Assembly: GCA_003194525.1 (NCBI GenBank)
Contig: NBIV01000050.1
Location: 124,001 to 188,000 of the forward strand
Source: Gracilariopsis chorda
Taxonomy: Eukaryota; Rhodophyta; Florideophyceae; Gracilariales; Gracilariaceae
Direction: 5' to 3'
DNA length: 64,000 nucleotides
Part shown: positions 20,801 to 31,200 of the stretch, piece by piece
Numbering within the stretch: position 1 is the first letter of the stretch
Layout of the letters: every line of letters begins with the position of its first letter
Program-made: the position numbers and the translations under genes
Notes under the pieces: model-generated
What the model saw: the letters and a program-made list of their open reading frames with translations, nothing else
Told to the model about the DNA's origin: nothing
The model's database searches: none

Positions 20801-21346
20801 AACGAGGTGGAAGAGGCGAGCGCGGCGGGACTTGCCGAAGCTAAGGCGGAGAAGGATGACCAGAAACGACGCAATATTGTGCTGGACATGCGGGTGGTGC
20901 GGTCGATGCAGGATTTACAAGAGGACGGGGAGGAAGGGGGGATGGTTGCGAAGGTGACGGAGCTGATGGCGTTTGTGGAGGAGACGGCGGAGGAGGAGGG
21001 ACGGGTGGAGGATGGGGAAGAAGATGGAGGGGGGTGGCACGGAGGGGAGGACGAGTGGGCGGGGGGGGCGGAGGGGGGAGCGGAGGGGGGGGACGTGGAT
21101 GTGCGGGCGCATGTGATGGCGACGCGGCGGCGGAAGGCGGCGAAACAGGTAGGGAAGGATAGGGAGAGAAGGGAGCGAACGAAGAGGGCGCGGGAGGGGG
21201 GGAGGGAGGAGAAAGACGGAGGAGAGGGGGAGAATGGGCGGACGGCGGTGTGGAGAGGAAGAAAGAAGGAGGACGGAGAGGGGGGGGCGGGTGGGGGACA
21301 GATGGCGAGTGTGCGCAAGCGCGTGCGCTTTGCGGATGCGGTGTAA
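17801..21346 (+). CDS. F-box, SNF2 helicase and RING protein
   Basis: The 1181-residue nuclear protein combines an F-box-like segment (about 167-202, LPTDVLVRISYTLSARDH), SNF2 motor lobe 1 with Walker A DEPGLGKT (278-285), a motif Ia block (LIIVPPVLTEHW near 394) and the Walker B box DEGH (475-478). A C3HC4-like RING follows (about 757-793, with PCAHLLCDRC), then motor lobe 2 with GAVGLDLSF and QIISRAHRIG (about 926-975). The tail is Gly/Glu-rich and basic. The same order is found in the plant F-box/SNF2 protein family of At3g54460. It should use ATP to move on DNA or chromatin, with possible ubiquitin-ligase links through F-box and RING; the substrate is unknown. The 100 residues between motifs I and Ia (300-395) are low in similarity and might hide an unspliced intron. 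Confidence 0.88.
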   Translation: MHLATVSINPIAPPDAAPPPLSSRSRELFHDFITKNAAYGATQDAVPTTAAAALFQLLSSAPHGVRISHEPTAPTITVNIAVRPSDFAPKRIVLGNEALRLFLWHVFHTHGYSQSSCGFIGCAQKCCSVSSNRTDFQLQRVFRRAADSTPTFTESEPSPPTGSSSLLRLPTDVLVRISYTLSARDHCNLSAAHPFFGHLLSSIVPGMKLRLYPHQVSALRLMQRMERRGVTTPMPLIHRFSVKEQVSFIVVADLVDGSIYQLERFPRVKRPRGGLLCDEPGLGKTITTLSHILKTLGQQPCVPRGHQAGDDVEVNGKYVQSYKEYISSRYGSFDTRQKPVPRASRLVPALHTQSSRSQRQIHRPDFFQAGKGRGVLPLCRGPGMEQIFLSQATLIIVPPVLTEHWKQQIELHVESGVLRVLQVHSRYNLPESAQELAANYDVIIISFDVIAGLHTEIRCRMPLLLKVHFFRVIVDEGHRISSSQASNFAVGCEKLKTDIRWVMTGTPTPYTPRTDIDHFYSLISFIRDEAYGMDKDAWRVGIREPYMKYKPESLDRLCKLLEAIMIRADKSILKSKCHVRNVYLHFSEATAASYNGLVTMGRRNLITSDWFDEEHLQSLLNKRNRGPAHTFVSNLRKACCFGGSVDVNVYERDLADALRWLHTKYERYTGVTADDYFEDPRSPKIVEDMSLEELLDFQRCHDLFRKVTERGAPSTRLKLWPEADKWGKEKGKEGKCYLFTGKLHRLGKALRDRSGDCDACAKNTTLPFITPCAHLLCDRCLVRSRTRCVVAGCLYKYEMGSQMEPKDLIELQPSIYSQEWRWDWDRTDSSSKMLYLVERISSLPLVEVWDKGSMVARKVRPKVIVHSEQTDHLKLAQLYLKQSEALKDAYVDMVWNQQERSKYARRCTSATDYARQSIKYFAEDERASVLLMNSRLGAVGLDLSFVRYIFLLEPLWDAAQEMQIISRAHRIGCVSDIVVERLIMRGSIEEGMLRELQGSVNEVEEASAAGLAEAKAEKDDQKRRNIVLDMRVVRSMQDLQEDGEEGGMVAKVTELMAFVEETAEEEGRVEDGEEDGGGWHGGEDEWAGGAEGGAEGGDVDVRAHVMATRRRKAAKQVGKDRERRERTKRAREGGREEKDGGEGENGRTAVWRGRKKEDGEGGAGGGQMASVRKRVRFADAV

Positions 21347-21792
21347 TTTGTTGCGCCTTCTCACTGTAGACGGCTACGCTCACCCGTTTGCACAAAGATG
21401 GCGCCAAATGGCAATTCTGATACTTAGGTTGTGCTGACTTGGCGGCCGGAGAGAGCAGGGATAGAGGGAATGCTCTGACTCTGCGGATCTACTGGTTGAA
21501 ATCCAAAATAGGGGCGTATTATTGGCTACAGTAAGATCTGAAGTGGCACGGGCACTTGTGCAGCTCGCCGTGGCACGTGCCCGCTGACTCTCCACAGAGG
21601 TGCGTGCGGTGCGCTGTATGTTTTGTATCGTTTAGCTGTATTCAGCGAGTGAAGCTTTTGGTGTACACGCATGACGCACGTGCGCCACGCGTGCGACGTG
21701 GCGGGTGCGCGCAGCTGCGGGCGACCAGCTTAAAGTTGAGAGCGCGCGCAACGGTCGCTCACCTCCCTCCCGCTGCCTGCTCGCCCGATATT
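21347..21792. promoter_or_regulatory. Intergenic region before the second hemerythrin-like gene
   Basis: 446 bp without a supportable gene. It contains two GGCACG(T/G)GC-type segments near 21545-21582, and is very GC-rich close to the ATG at 21793. Confidence 0.35.
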
Positions 21793-22854
21793 ATGTCGCA
21801 TCGTGTTGTTGCTGAGGGCGCGCTTCCGCCGCCGCGTCACCGCTCCTTCGCCATGGCTCCCTCGCCACCCCCCTCGCCCCTTTCACGCCATCCGCTCAAT
21901 GACGCCCGTAGCCAGCCTACGTTGCGACTTCACACCGCCCCTTCTTCCGCCCCGCCCAACGCCCGCCTCCCGCCGCCTGTCACGCGCCCGGCGCAGCTGT
22001 CCGCCGCCAAGTACGCCGCCCCCGCCTCGTGGCATTCGGACGCCTACACGCTTGCTCACAACGCTATCAAACGCCAACTCGCCTCCCTGTACGACATCAT
22101 GGACAGCATTGCGTCGCGAATTCACCACGTGGTCGGCGCCGAGCTGGACACCTTTGCGCGCTGGTGGCGGGTGCTGGAGCCGTTCATCACCGAGTACTTC
22201 GACTTTGAAGCCGATGTGTTGCTCAACTGGGCCGCGGCTGACCCGTCTGCCTTGGCACACCTCAAGCACCTTTGTCTCGACCATATCCGCCAGTTGTGTG
22301 GAACGTTTGAACTTCGTCGATATGTCGATCCTACCGATTTGTTCTGCACCATTGTGAGGGAGGTGAACGCTCTGGTACCCCACTTGCTGCACTACATGAG
22401 TGCGCTAGACGCCCATTTGTCGCCTCTAATCCGCGCGCGCCACTCGCCGCAAAGCGTTGTGGCGCTTACGCGCTCGTATGTTGCCTACGTCAAGAAGGGC
22501 GAGAATCCGCATGTCCACCTTGTGCTGCTGACCACATGGATGAAATCGCGCGTCAAGGACAAGTGGATTAACACTTATGTGCGCGGCTTTTCTCGTTTAT
22601 TGTTTCGGAGATGGGAGCGGTACACAGCTCGAACGCACATTGCTATAGTGGCAGCATTCCGAACACGCGCTGTTAAGGAGGCCAGACGAACGGCTGCCAG
22701 TCGCATTCGACGCCGCACCGAGTTTGGAGAACACGTTGATGACGTTAGTTTTGGCTCCATGCCGAGTGTGGGCGGCAGCATACGCTCGCTTAACGTGGCT
22801 GTGGCGCGCGTGAAAAGAGACCTAAGTCGATCCGCGAATAGATTTGCTGTTTAG
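21793..22854 (+). CDS. Hemerythrin-like helical protein, copy 2
   Basis: 353 residues from the ATG at 21793; the frame is open further upstream but that part is Arg/Cys-rich and unlike the paralogue. Residues 1-75 are Pro-rich. The helical domain starts with WHSDAYTLAHNAIKRQL, continues with FARWWRVLEPFITEYFDFE, where the second half matches the ligand helix of HHE domains but with YF instead of HH, and has further amphipathic helices to about 300. The C terminus is Arg/Ser-rich. It converges with copy 3, which is also exactly 353 residues, leaving 127 bp between stops. This suggests an old inverted duplication, now highly diverged. Iron binding is unlikely from the missing histidines; the function is unknown. 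Confidence 0.55.
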   Translation: MSHRVVAEGALPPPRHRSFAMAPSPPPSPLSRHPLNDARSQPTLRLHTAPSSAPPNARLPPPVTRPAQLSAAKYAAPASWHSDAYTLAHNAIKRQLASLYDIMDSIASRIHHVVGAELDTFARWWRVLEPFITEYFDFEADVLLNWAAADPSALAHLKHLCLDHIRQLCGTFELRRYVDPTDLFCTIVREVNALVPHLLHYMSALDAHLSPLIRARHSPQSVVALTRSYVAYVKKGENPHVHLVLLTTWMKSRVKDKWINTYVRGFSRLLFRRWERYTARTHIAIVAAFRTRAVKEARRTAASRIRRRTEFGEHVDDVSFGSMPSVGGSIRSLNVAVARVKRDLSRSANRFAV

Positions 22855-22981
22855 CGCGCTCTATTTTTGCTTTTTTCTTCTTTTTCTCCTGCCGCATACA
22901 CTTGGTGCGTCCGCTGTCAACGTTACGCAGCTGCGCTCCGTGCCGAACCGTTTTACAGAGCCTCCGGAGAGCTGTATGTTC

Positions 22982-24043
22982 TTAGCTGGCTGCGGCAGAT
23001 GATGCGATTGGTGCACGCGGCGGAGAGGCGCCCTTCTCGTCTACTAATTGCGTGGTGGCATGCTGATCGCGGTCCGTTCCGTACTTTTCGACGAACGTCT
23101 TGACGGAGAAGCGTTGCTCGTAGGAGCGTGCAGCTTGTTCAAACCGTCGCGGAATGGCCAGTAGCGTGCCCTGGACGGCGTTGACGGCGTGGCGGTACGA
23201 TTCGCGCTTGTTCTGCCTGGCGAAATGGCGCTCTTCAAAATCGAGCCGCACCTGTTCGTTGTTCAGCGGAAGAGTCAATAAGGCGCTGTAATAGTATTCG
23301 TTGTTGGCGTCCTCAAAGTATCGAATGAGACGCGTTTCCATGCGGTTTTTTTCCTTGCAACCTCGGAACGAGCGGAAGAAAACTCGAGGAAGAGTGCACT
23401 CCTTGACGTTGAAATAGTCCAACAGCTGGGTGGATAGGCTGTCCATTGTTTGTTGTAAAAGTCGAATTGCTGTCACGCTGGGCGTGTGGCGAAGTTCTTC
23501 ATCGGTGAGTTGGTTTAGAAGCGCGTGAACGTGCGCTCTTGTCGCCGCTCTTGAAGACGGGTGTAGCGCGAATGTGCTGTAATCTGCGCGTTTCTTCAGC
23601 GCGTGCTCCATCTCGGGGTACAGAACCTTCTCCTCTGAATCGAAAATTACGCGTATGAAGTGGTCAAACTCGGAGAGAAAGGCGAACAGCTGGTCAAAGT
23701 CTGGCACCGTCATGTCGAGAGCGAGACGATGTGCGGCGCCTATCAGTTCGAAGGCGGCTGACACTAGGCAGCGGATGGCATTGTCGGGTAGAGTTACAAT
23801 GTCTACGTACCAACGCTTGTTGTACTTGCCGTAGATTCCAATGTACGGCATGCGCGCTGGCGCTTCTGATACGAGACGAGCGCGTTCTAGCACCACCTCT
23901 GTGGGCAGCTCCTCGATGGTGGCTATGGTGGCGGCCTGGATTTCACGAGGCGCGTCGGACGGTTGTGGCAGGGAGGCGAGCGCATGGATTTGTTGCGAGC
24001 GCTTTCGCTCGTGACGGCTGCGGAGGCGGGAGGCAAGCACCAT
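22982..24043 (-). CDS. Hemerythrin-like helical protein, copy 3
   Basis: 353 residues from the ATG at 24043 (context AACCATGG). This copy looks most like a hemerythrin-fold domain: NAIRCLVSAAFELIGAAH is followed by a helix reading FDHFIRVIFDSEEKVLYPEM, where family members usually have HH-x-x-EE-x-x-x-x-P. The EE and P are kept but the two histidines are I and F. A later helix pair covers about 190-290. The N terminus is basic (SRLRSRHERKRS), which could target the nucleus. It faces copy 2 tail to tail and is divergent from the Sel1-like gene, sharing a 489-bp promoter region with it. Confidence 0.6.
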   Translation of the reverse strand: MVLASRLRSRHERKRSQQIHALASLPQPSDAPREIQAATIATIEELPTEVVLERARLVSEAPARMPYIGIYGKYNKRWYVDIVTLPDNAIRCLVSAAFELIGAAHRLALDMTVPDFDQLFAFLSEFDHFIRVIFDSEEKVLYPEMEHALKKRADYSTFALHPSSRAATRAHVHALLNQLTDEELRHTPSVTAIRLLQQTMDSLSTQLLDYFNVKECTLPRVFFRSFRGCKEKNRMETRLIRYFEDANNEYYYSALLTLPLNNEQVRLDFEERHFARQNKRESYRHAVNAVQGTLLAIPRRFEQAARSYEQRFSVKTFVEKYGTDRDQHATTQLVDEKGASPPRAPIASSAAAS

Positions 24044-24532
24044 GGTTGCGGGCTGTGCGGACAGATGGACGGCGGGGAGGAGGCGAGGGAGAAGCGAAAT
24101 GGCGGGCGGAAAAAGGAACGGCGCTTGCGTGCTCGGACGCCTCTCGGGCGAAGGGACGCGCTGATATGCATTTTCGGAGCGAGGTGGCGGAGCTGCTGCC
24201 GCTTCCGGACGCCAGCTGAGAATGAATTCTGCCGCCTTCTTCGAGAACAACGGAGGTGAGAGCTTCGGTAATTCACGCTGGATGACGTGGAGAAGTGGCC
24301 ACGTAAAATGGTTATGCACCTCATGCCGCTCACAAAGTGCGCACATGCTTCAGGTACAGGCCTGTATCTACAACGGTACACGGTACAGGAAATGGGACAC
24401 GTGGGCGCCAGCAACGCCGCATTTCTTGTTGTGTGACCCCCCCCCTATGTCGCTTCGCTACTTGAGCGATGGAGCGCCCCCACAGCTCCAAACCAGAACC
24501 GTGTCGCTTCTGCCGGCCATGAGGCGCGAGCA
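24044..24532. promoter_or_regulatory. Bidirectional promoter region, hemerythrin-like copy 3 and Sel1-like gene
   Basis: 489 bp lie between two divergent ATGs. A GGGACACGTGGGCG segment near 24391 contains a CACGTG G-box. No gene is seen. Confidence 0.4.
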
Positions 24533-26500
24533 ATGCCACCTTCTTCTTCCACCCAACAACCGTCCCCGGACGTCCTGGAACGCCGCTATGAAAACGCTAT
24601 CAAGTTTACCAACAACCCCACCGCCATGGTCGAGCTCGCGATCATGATGCTAAACCACAACACCGGCATCACGAGAGATACCGACCGCGGCGTTCAACTC
24701 CTAGAACGCGCCATTAAACAGGCTCAAAGTCCCCGCGCTATGCATAATCTCGGTCTCTATCTGGACGATGTTGGAAACCGTTCAGAACGTCGTCGCGCTA
24801 TCGCTTTGCTTGATCGCGCTGCCACTATGAGAGAAAGCCCCCAGTTCTTGTACGGTTTGGCTTCCGCTCTTGTTGACCGTCGTTGCGGTATCGCACCCCA
24901 GCCTGTTCGCGCCGCCCAGTTGTTACGTCGTGCTCTCCGCCTCGGTGAGAATCCAAAGTGTATGTGGCTCTTGGCCACTCTGCTCGTCGCAGATCCTACC
25001 ATCCAACCAGACACGGCGTATGCTATGCGTTTATTCAAGCGCTCCATTCAGCTTACCAACGATCCTGAAAAGATGAACATTCTCGGGCTTTATTATGCAG
25101 ACGGTGTTCTACGCATTCGTCCCAACAAACGCCGTGCTATAAAATGGTTTGAACGTGCCATTCAATGTGCAGATCATGCCTATGCGAAATATAACCTCGC
25201 CGTCATGCTAGTTTTGCGAAACCCTCCTGATCCGTTGCGCTCCGTGCGTTTGCTAAAGGAAGTTATTCTTACCAACGGCGACAAAGACGCTGTACTCTTT
25301 CTGGCATCCGTGCTTTGTGCAGTGAAACAGGTCGAGAACTATGCCCTTGCACACGCGTTGTATGACTTTGCGGTGCGAGTTTATGACTCCACAGAAGCTA
25401 TGATGAAGCTTGTCGATTACCTCATGATAGGGTCTCCGGCGCTTGCTGTGGATATCCCACGCGCTTTCCGTCTGCTTGAGCGACATTATGAGATCGCCAA
25501 GGACACCAAGTCTCTCAATATGCTCATCAATGTTTTGTGGTATGGGGCCCCTGGCGTTGAGGCGGATATGCAGCGAGCAAAATGCCTACTGGATCTGTAT
25601 CGTGTGATCAAGGGAGATTCGGAGTTTACGGCAACACTTCTGCGTTTCGGCGCTCCTCAAGTGTTGGTGCCTGATCGTCCACGAGCACTTGCTTTGATGC
25701 AAGCGCATAGCAAAGCTGAACCCGACGACGACAAGCTTTTGCTCGCTGTCTTGATTAGTGAACAAGGTTATCATGATTTGGAACAAGTAGACTATGAACA
25801 GGCCGCACAGCTTCTCGAAGCAGAATGTGAAAGCGTTGCAAGAAAGCACACCTTTTTATGGATGCCATTCTATCTGCGAGTAAGCACCATCCCGTTACCT
25901 GTCCATGGTGATCCCAATTCCCTGACCCTCTGTACAAAGCGTGAAGAATGCATTCCACATGTAGCACAGATTAATCTGGCTGGTTTGTACCTAGAAGGAC
26001 GAGGTTTAGCCCCCGATGAAGCTGACAGAGCAGTAAACTTGCTCACTTCGCTGTTGAACACCCGGGTAGCAGATTTGGCCGCCATGAACCTCGGTTTCGT
26101 GCTGTGGAATGGCATCGCAGGAGTGAAAAAGGACACCGTGCGAGCTTTAGAACTTTTCGATGAGGCGTTTGGGCAAACAGGCTCCGCGCTTGCAGGTGCT
26201 TACCTGGCGGGTGCAATGGCGACGGGTTCTGATGAGGTGGCGCCGGATTTGGTCCGCGCTGCACGTATCTGGCGACGAGTTCGCGTTGCTTGTGGCGTTT
26301 GCGGGGCGGATCCCGAGGAGTATGAGCGTGTATGTCAGGTTGTTACAACAGAGATGCGGGAATCTTTCGAGAAGGCTGCGGAGGATCTTGAAGATAGCGA
26401 TCTTGAAGACGTCAACGAGGCTGAAAAGGTTGAAGAGAATTGGATACCATCGAACGATATCAAGGAGATTATTCGTATGTACGATACTGATAGCAGATAG
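24533..26500 (+). CDS. Sel1-like / TPR-like repeat protein
   Basis: The 655-residue protein is made of helical hairpin repeats of 36-40 residues that fit the Sel1 pattern. Examples are AMHNLGLYLDDVGNRSERRRAIALLDRAA, KMNILGLYYADGVLR followed by RRAIKWFERAI, and AQINLAGLYLEGRGLAPDEADRAVNLL (each quoted in part). About 12 repeats fill residues 15-600, and the C terminus is acidic (EDSDLEDVNEAEK). Sel1 repeats are protein-binding scaffolds, for instance in ER-associated degradation; there is no signal peptide or membrane segment here, so a cytosolic or nuclear scaffold is more likely. The partner is unknown. No intron is seen. Confidence 0.75.
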   Translation: MPPSSSTQQPSPDVLERRYENAIKFTNNPTAMVELAIMMLNHNTGITRDTDRGVQLLERAIKQAQSPRAMHNLGLYLDDVGNRSERRRAIALLDRAATMRESPQFLYGLASALVDRRCGIAPQPVRAAQLLRRALRLGENPKCMWLLATLLVADPTIQPDTAYAMRLFKRSIQLTNDPEKMNILGLYYADGVLRIRPNKRRAIKWFERAIQCADHAYAKYNLAVMLVLRNPPDPLRSVRLLKEVILTNGDKDAVLFLASVLCAVKQVENYALAHALYDFAVRVYDSTEAMMKLVDYLMIGSPALAVDIPRAFRLLERHYEIAKDTKSLNMLINVLWYGAPGVEADMQRAKCLLDLYRVIKGDSEFTATLLRFGAPQVLVPDRPRALALMQAHSKAEPDDDKLLLAVLISEQGYHDLEQVDYEQAAQLLEAECESVARKHTFLWMPFYLRVSTIPLPVHGDPNSLTLCTKREECIPHVAQINLAGLYLEGRGLAPDEADRAVNLLTSLLNTRVADLAAMNLGFVLWNGIAGVKKDTVRALELFDEAFGQTGSALAGAYLAGAMATGSDEVAPDLVRAARIWRRVRVACGVCGADPEEYERVCQVVTTEMRESFEKAAEDLEDSDLEDVNEAEKVEENWIPSNDIKEIIRMYDTDSR

Positions 26501-27297
26501 CCCATGTTGTCTTGCTTACTAATATTTTTGCAGGGAACAAAGAACGCTTGGCGGTGGGAATGGAATGAAGTGAGATAGAGATTGGGTGAGGAGAGACTGG
26601 GGTGAGTCTGATTGTTCAATATGGGTAAGACGTGGATTCGTAGCAGAGGTGCATTTCTCTTTGAGAATGACGGTAGGGTAGCGGAGTGTGACTTGAGCGT
26701 TGCAGTTGAATGGCATCGTAAACATGGCTAAGCCCATGGCGCTGCTCACAGTTAGCACACTGCAACCGCGTAGAAGTACTCTGTAGTCTGATGATGATAT
26801 GTAAGGTAGAGTTTATCTTGGTGTGCTTTATCTCAGCGGAACATGACCGTACCCTTGGTAGATGGTCCCCCGTTTCATGGTGAATGTCGTTTATAGCTTT
26901 GCCCCGAAAGAATGTGGTGTCGTACAGTTTTCCGATACATGCTATATTTTATGCACAGACTCAACAGAATACATCTTTTGGATCGCTACACCAGCTGGAT
27001 GTTGCGATCGGTGCTTTCCAACTTCACAAACACAACCCTCACGCAGATACGAAAGGTTTGTATATCGATCTGCTTTACCCGCCCAGCACCCGCCGCTTCT
27101 GGGCAAGCTTCGCTATGATCTTAGTTATCTCTCCTCATAGGAAGAGATGAATGCCCTTCTCGAGAGCATAGACCGCTAACCCTTACAAGGATAGCGGACT
27201 GCTACCCTTGGTAGCTCTTTAAGCCTTCAGAAGACTAGCCTTCCCTTCGTATGAACCCCAGCAAGTACCGTTGGTGCCTTGGGATGGGCATTTCCCC
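26501..27297. other. Intergenic region up to the first copia relic
   Basis: No gene is supported. Three overlapping short frames at 26862-27150 are unrecognised. The right end may include part of older repeat sequence. Confidence 0.4.
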
Positions 27298-27427
27298 TAC
27301 AAGGACAAGAGAAACAAGCCTTGGCCTACATCTTACAGAATCTGTCAAGCATTACAGTAGAAAACCAGTACTTAGAACTAGACGACGACGACAAGCACGT
27401 AAAGGAAGTCAGTGCACTCCACTCACA

Positions 27428-27439
27428 GGTTATGAGCCC
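27428..27439 (+). other. Primer-binding site of copia element 1 (initiator tRNA, anticodon loop)
   Basis: GGTTATGAGCCC begins one base after the left LTR. Its complement GGGCTCATAACC has the form of an initiator methionine tRNA anticodon stem-loop (CAT in a CTCATAA loop). This is the half-tRNA priming known for Drosophila copia rather than priming from the tRNA 3' end. Confidence 0.65.
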
Positions 27440-27931
27440 AACGCTAACTTCACCCACCCCGATCCTCATCCCAAAACGGCTACCAACGATCAACGACTCG
27501 CCTGACGTCTAGGACGCGAACTACGTCAGGACCCTTCCATACAAGAACTCTATACCAATGCCATCTTGACCTTCAAAGACACTCAACAACTACAAGATAC
27601 AACATAAAACATTACTCTCTCATTGTCACACACTATGGATTCAGACAAGAACCTACGTACCCCAGAATTAGACACCAGCAATTATGCACTTTGTTACCTA
27701 GCTCCTAACACGTACACAGACGCCATTAAAGCTCTAAGCCACCTTCACAGTGAATCCATTCCACCTACAGAGGAGACCACACTTGACAACTTCCATACTC
27801 GCCAAAACAGACTAAATCTACCCGTTCTTGGTAGTGTGTTTATCGAAATTTTAGGTTTTCTTCTAGATCCAGGATGAGAACTCACTCCATACGATTTCAT
27901 TCAGAAGGTAATCCACTACATCAACCAATCC

Positions 27932-28269
27932 TGTGAGGATAGAGCTTCGCTCACCGTCCTTGTCAGACGGTGAGGAAGAAGGAGATGGAGTGGACCATCT
28001 CACCATCCTTGGGGATGGTGAGAAAGCGTCCTGCCTTCTCACCATCCCCGAGGATGGTGTGATGTCTGCTCACAATGCCGCATTCATGCGAGCATGTTAG
28101 GACTCTAACTACCGAGAAAGACGACTAGCGTCTTTCTCTCTGAGTATAAAAGGAGGGAACAGAGCTCGGCCTTTGCCTCTCGTCTGTTCCCCAACCCATT
28201 ATTATCATCAACTCTACCTCTTCAAGCAAAGGAATCATCCTTTTTGGGCCGCCCCTAGCTACCACTACA
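27932..28269 (+). mobile_element. Hairpin-rich insertion with TATA box in copia gag, possible solo LTR
   Basis: The gag reading of copia element 1 fades at about 27930 and resumes at about 28285. Between lie about 340 bp starting TGTGAGGA and ending CTACCACTACA, with a TATAAAAGG box at 28145-28153 and then a stretch like the R/U5 part of the LTRs of element 2 (TCTGTTC, ATCATCAAC). Upstream of the box are four stem-loops: 27950-27974, 27999-28022, 28038-28059 and 28114-28138. A solo LTR inserted in the older element fits, but no clear target duplication is visible. Confidence 0.45.
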
Positions 28270-31200
28270 GGCCGCCCCTTTTTTTAAACGTATTATTTCA
28301 CGACAAATCCACCAAGGACGATCAAACATTGCTCAAAACAGAAGCCGAAAACATCATCCTCCGAGACGCGTCCAACGTAGGCCCCTAACTCAAAGAGCAC
28401 ATGGCAATACGGCAAAAAATAGTCCCAGCTCCATACCCCAACATTGCTGAAGAGGATACTACCATCACTTTTGTCATAAAAAGACTCAAAAAACCGGCCA
28501 TACTTACTCTATTACCCTGGCATATCTTTTTTAACAAACAAAACACGATCCACCAGCTCACTCGAGTATTCCAGTCGTCCAGCCATTATGAACCAACACG
28601 AACCGATTCATCTTCAATTCCAAGCACAACACATGTCACTGGAGACTACGGACAACAGCGAAAAAGCGTTCACTCTCGCCCTCAATACAGACGACCAGCG
28701 TATCTCTACCGCCGAATCCCACAACAGCAATTATGTTCCTAACACGGCTCTATGAGAGTCCGCTGCAATCAAACTGACGCCGAAGGCAGGAACCCAAACT
28801 ACTCCAAGCACCACAATTACCAGCCACAAGCCCACTACACACACATTGGACCAGCACAGCTCACCCATTCCAGTACGCACCAATCCTGGCATTAAAGCCA
28901 TACCCCACCCTGGTGCCTCAACTCTTGCATCAGGACCCTCCAATCGATTTCATCTCACAAGCCGACACGGACCAAACAGGTACGTTTCGTACTGGATAGT
29001 AGGGCACACCCCACACACATCCCAAAGCGCTACCCCCGCATGCAACCTCTGCAACTTGGCATTGTAAAACAATCGGTTTCTGAACACCAGAAACCGTGCA
29101 CACACAGTGGAACCATAAAATTCTGAATCAACCTCAATAAGACCATTACCACAAATTCAATGGCGAATACGTCACCACTACATAATCTCCTGTCTATCAA
29201 GGACTCAGCAACACGATATGGACTAGTGGCTTTCACCGCCCAGCAGGGTCACATCATAAACACCTTCTCAATTCCCCAGCACTTATCGCCACAGTGCCCT
29301 AGCGCGGCCATCACTATAGCATGCTTACAGCTCCCGCACCATGCCCCAGTGCAGAAACAGCATGCACACTTCCAATAGATAAAAGAAGTTCCACAACCCT
29401 CCGCAACAACATCACATCACAACCCACGACAAAAGCAACAATACAAACATCAACGAAAAACAAGCACACAACATACCCACCTGCAGTGACGTCCGCAAAA
29501 ACCAACAAGCCCATCTTCACCACACCTTGCAAACCGTCCAACCCGCAGCTGCAGCAAATACAATCCAACGTGCACCTCTCCACACTCTATTAACATATAC
29601 GCCTTAACCATGCCCACCGACACAAACTGGCACTAGCAGCAAACAAGAGGCTAATGCCCATCCTGCCCCGCACAATATGAAAAGATAAACGCCTCACATG
29701 CAGCGCCTGTGACCATGCCAAAATACATACGCACCACACAAACGTACCGAACAACAATACGAACCGGAAGCATATGTCAGTTCCGTCACGTGCGGCCCCA
29801 TCAGGCCAACATCACTCCATGGCAACAATCATATGCTACTCTTCATCTGTGCAACCAGTAACTTTGCCATAGCACACTTCATAAAAGATCGGAAGGATAT
29901 CCCGCAACACGTCGACACTACCTTGCAATACATCAAGCATCATATGCAACATCCCCTATGAGACTTCTTAGTGATAACGCCAAAGAATGCCTATCGGATA
30001 CCATGAAAAATATCTACAACAAACATCACGTGACTCATCACCTCCGAGCCCCACACCAACCTCAGGAAAATGGAATCACAGAAAGGTTCAATCGAACCAT
30101 CATTAAGGCTGTGCGAGCTCTCCTCAAAGCGGCGCAACTAGACGACAACTATTGGGAAGATGCAGCACGTGACACAATATATAAGTACAATTTCATGCAT
30201 CACGCCACCACGAACACATCTCCCTATCAACTCTGGTACAACACCACACCACGCCTTTAAAAGTTATTTACATTCGGGCAATTAGGCACTGTATCCGTCT
30301 GCGCCCCGAAAAAGAAACTGGAAACCCGAACGGACCCAGCAAGCTAGATGTAAGCAACCTCATTGACACATGTTACAATCCTCAATCTACGCATCGGACT
30401 ATACCAACTAACAATATTGACCGACTTCCACCCCTACCACAAATCAAATGATCCCACATACATAACCAGCACGGAATTCAAAGCAAGAACCAAGACCAAG
30501 CAACCGACCCCATCCAAGATCGATATACACACACCACGTTCCTCCAATTTGCAACAAGCCCGCGAGTACCTGGACGCAAACCTATGGAGACAGGCACACA
30601 ATGAGGAAGTAAGTAACATCGACGGACATAACAGTATCCCATGGCTCCCGCCTGATTTTCAACCCAAACCAGAACTCATCATACCGCCGATGAGGTTGTA
30701 CACATACAAGCGATCAACCGAAAGGCACATCACACAACGCAAAGCTCGATGCAACCAGCGAGGAGATTTGATGAAACCAGGATTACACTTCGATCCCAAG
30801 CACACCGCCACGTATACTGCCGATAGAACCACGCAAAGAATGCTCATCGCATTCCACGCCCTTATGACTCTCCCCCTCGAGCATTTGGACATTAAGTCCG
30901 TTTACCTACATGAGCGTTACGCTTCCCACAAACCCGTTCATTTCAAACAAATGCCAACTTTTGATGGAACCTTCAGACACCAAGGAAAGTACGGAAAACT
31001 CATTGGCAATCTCTACGGCTCCCCACCAGTCGCGTACTACTACAATCATGCACTGAAAACGTATCTCACATCACTTGGATTCAAACCCCTCGAGAACGAC
31101 CCCTGCCTCTACTCTAAAGCAACGGAAAACGGCGGCTTCATAATCGTCAGTACAACCATTGACGACTTTTTAGTCCTCTCCTCCACCCAATCCCTCATCT

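Noticed and set aside
20677-21407. Pro/Ser-rich minus-strand frames opposite the end of the SNF2 gene
   Set aside because: Complement of the Gly/Glu-rich tail; there is no domain and the plus-strand gene explains the region.
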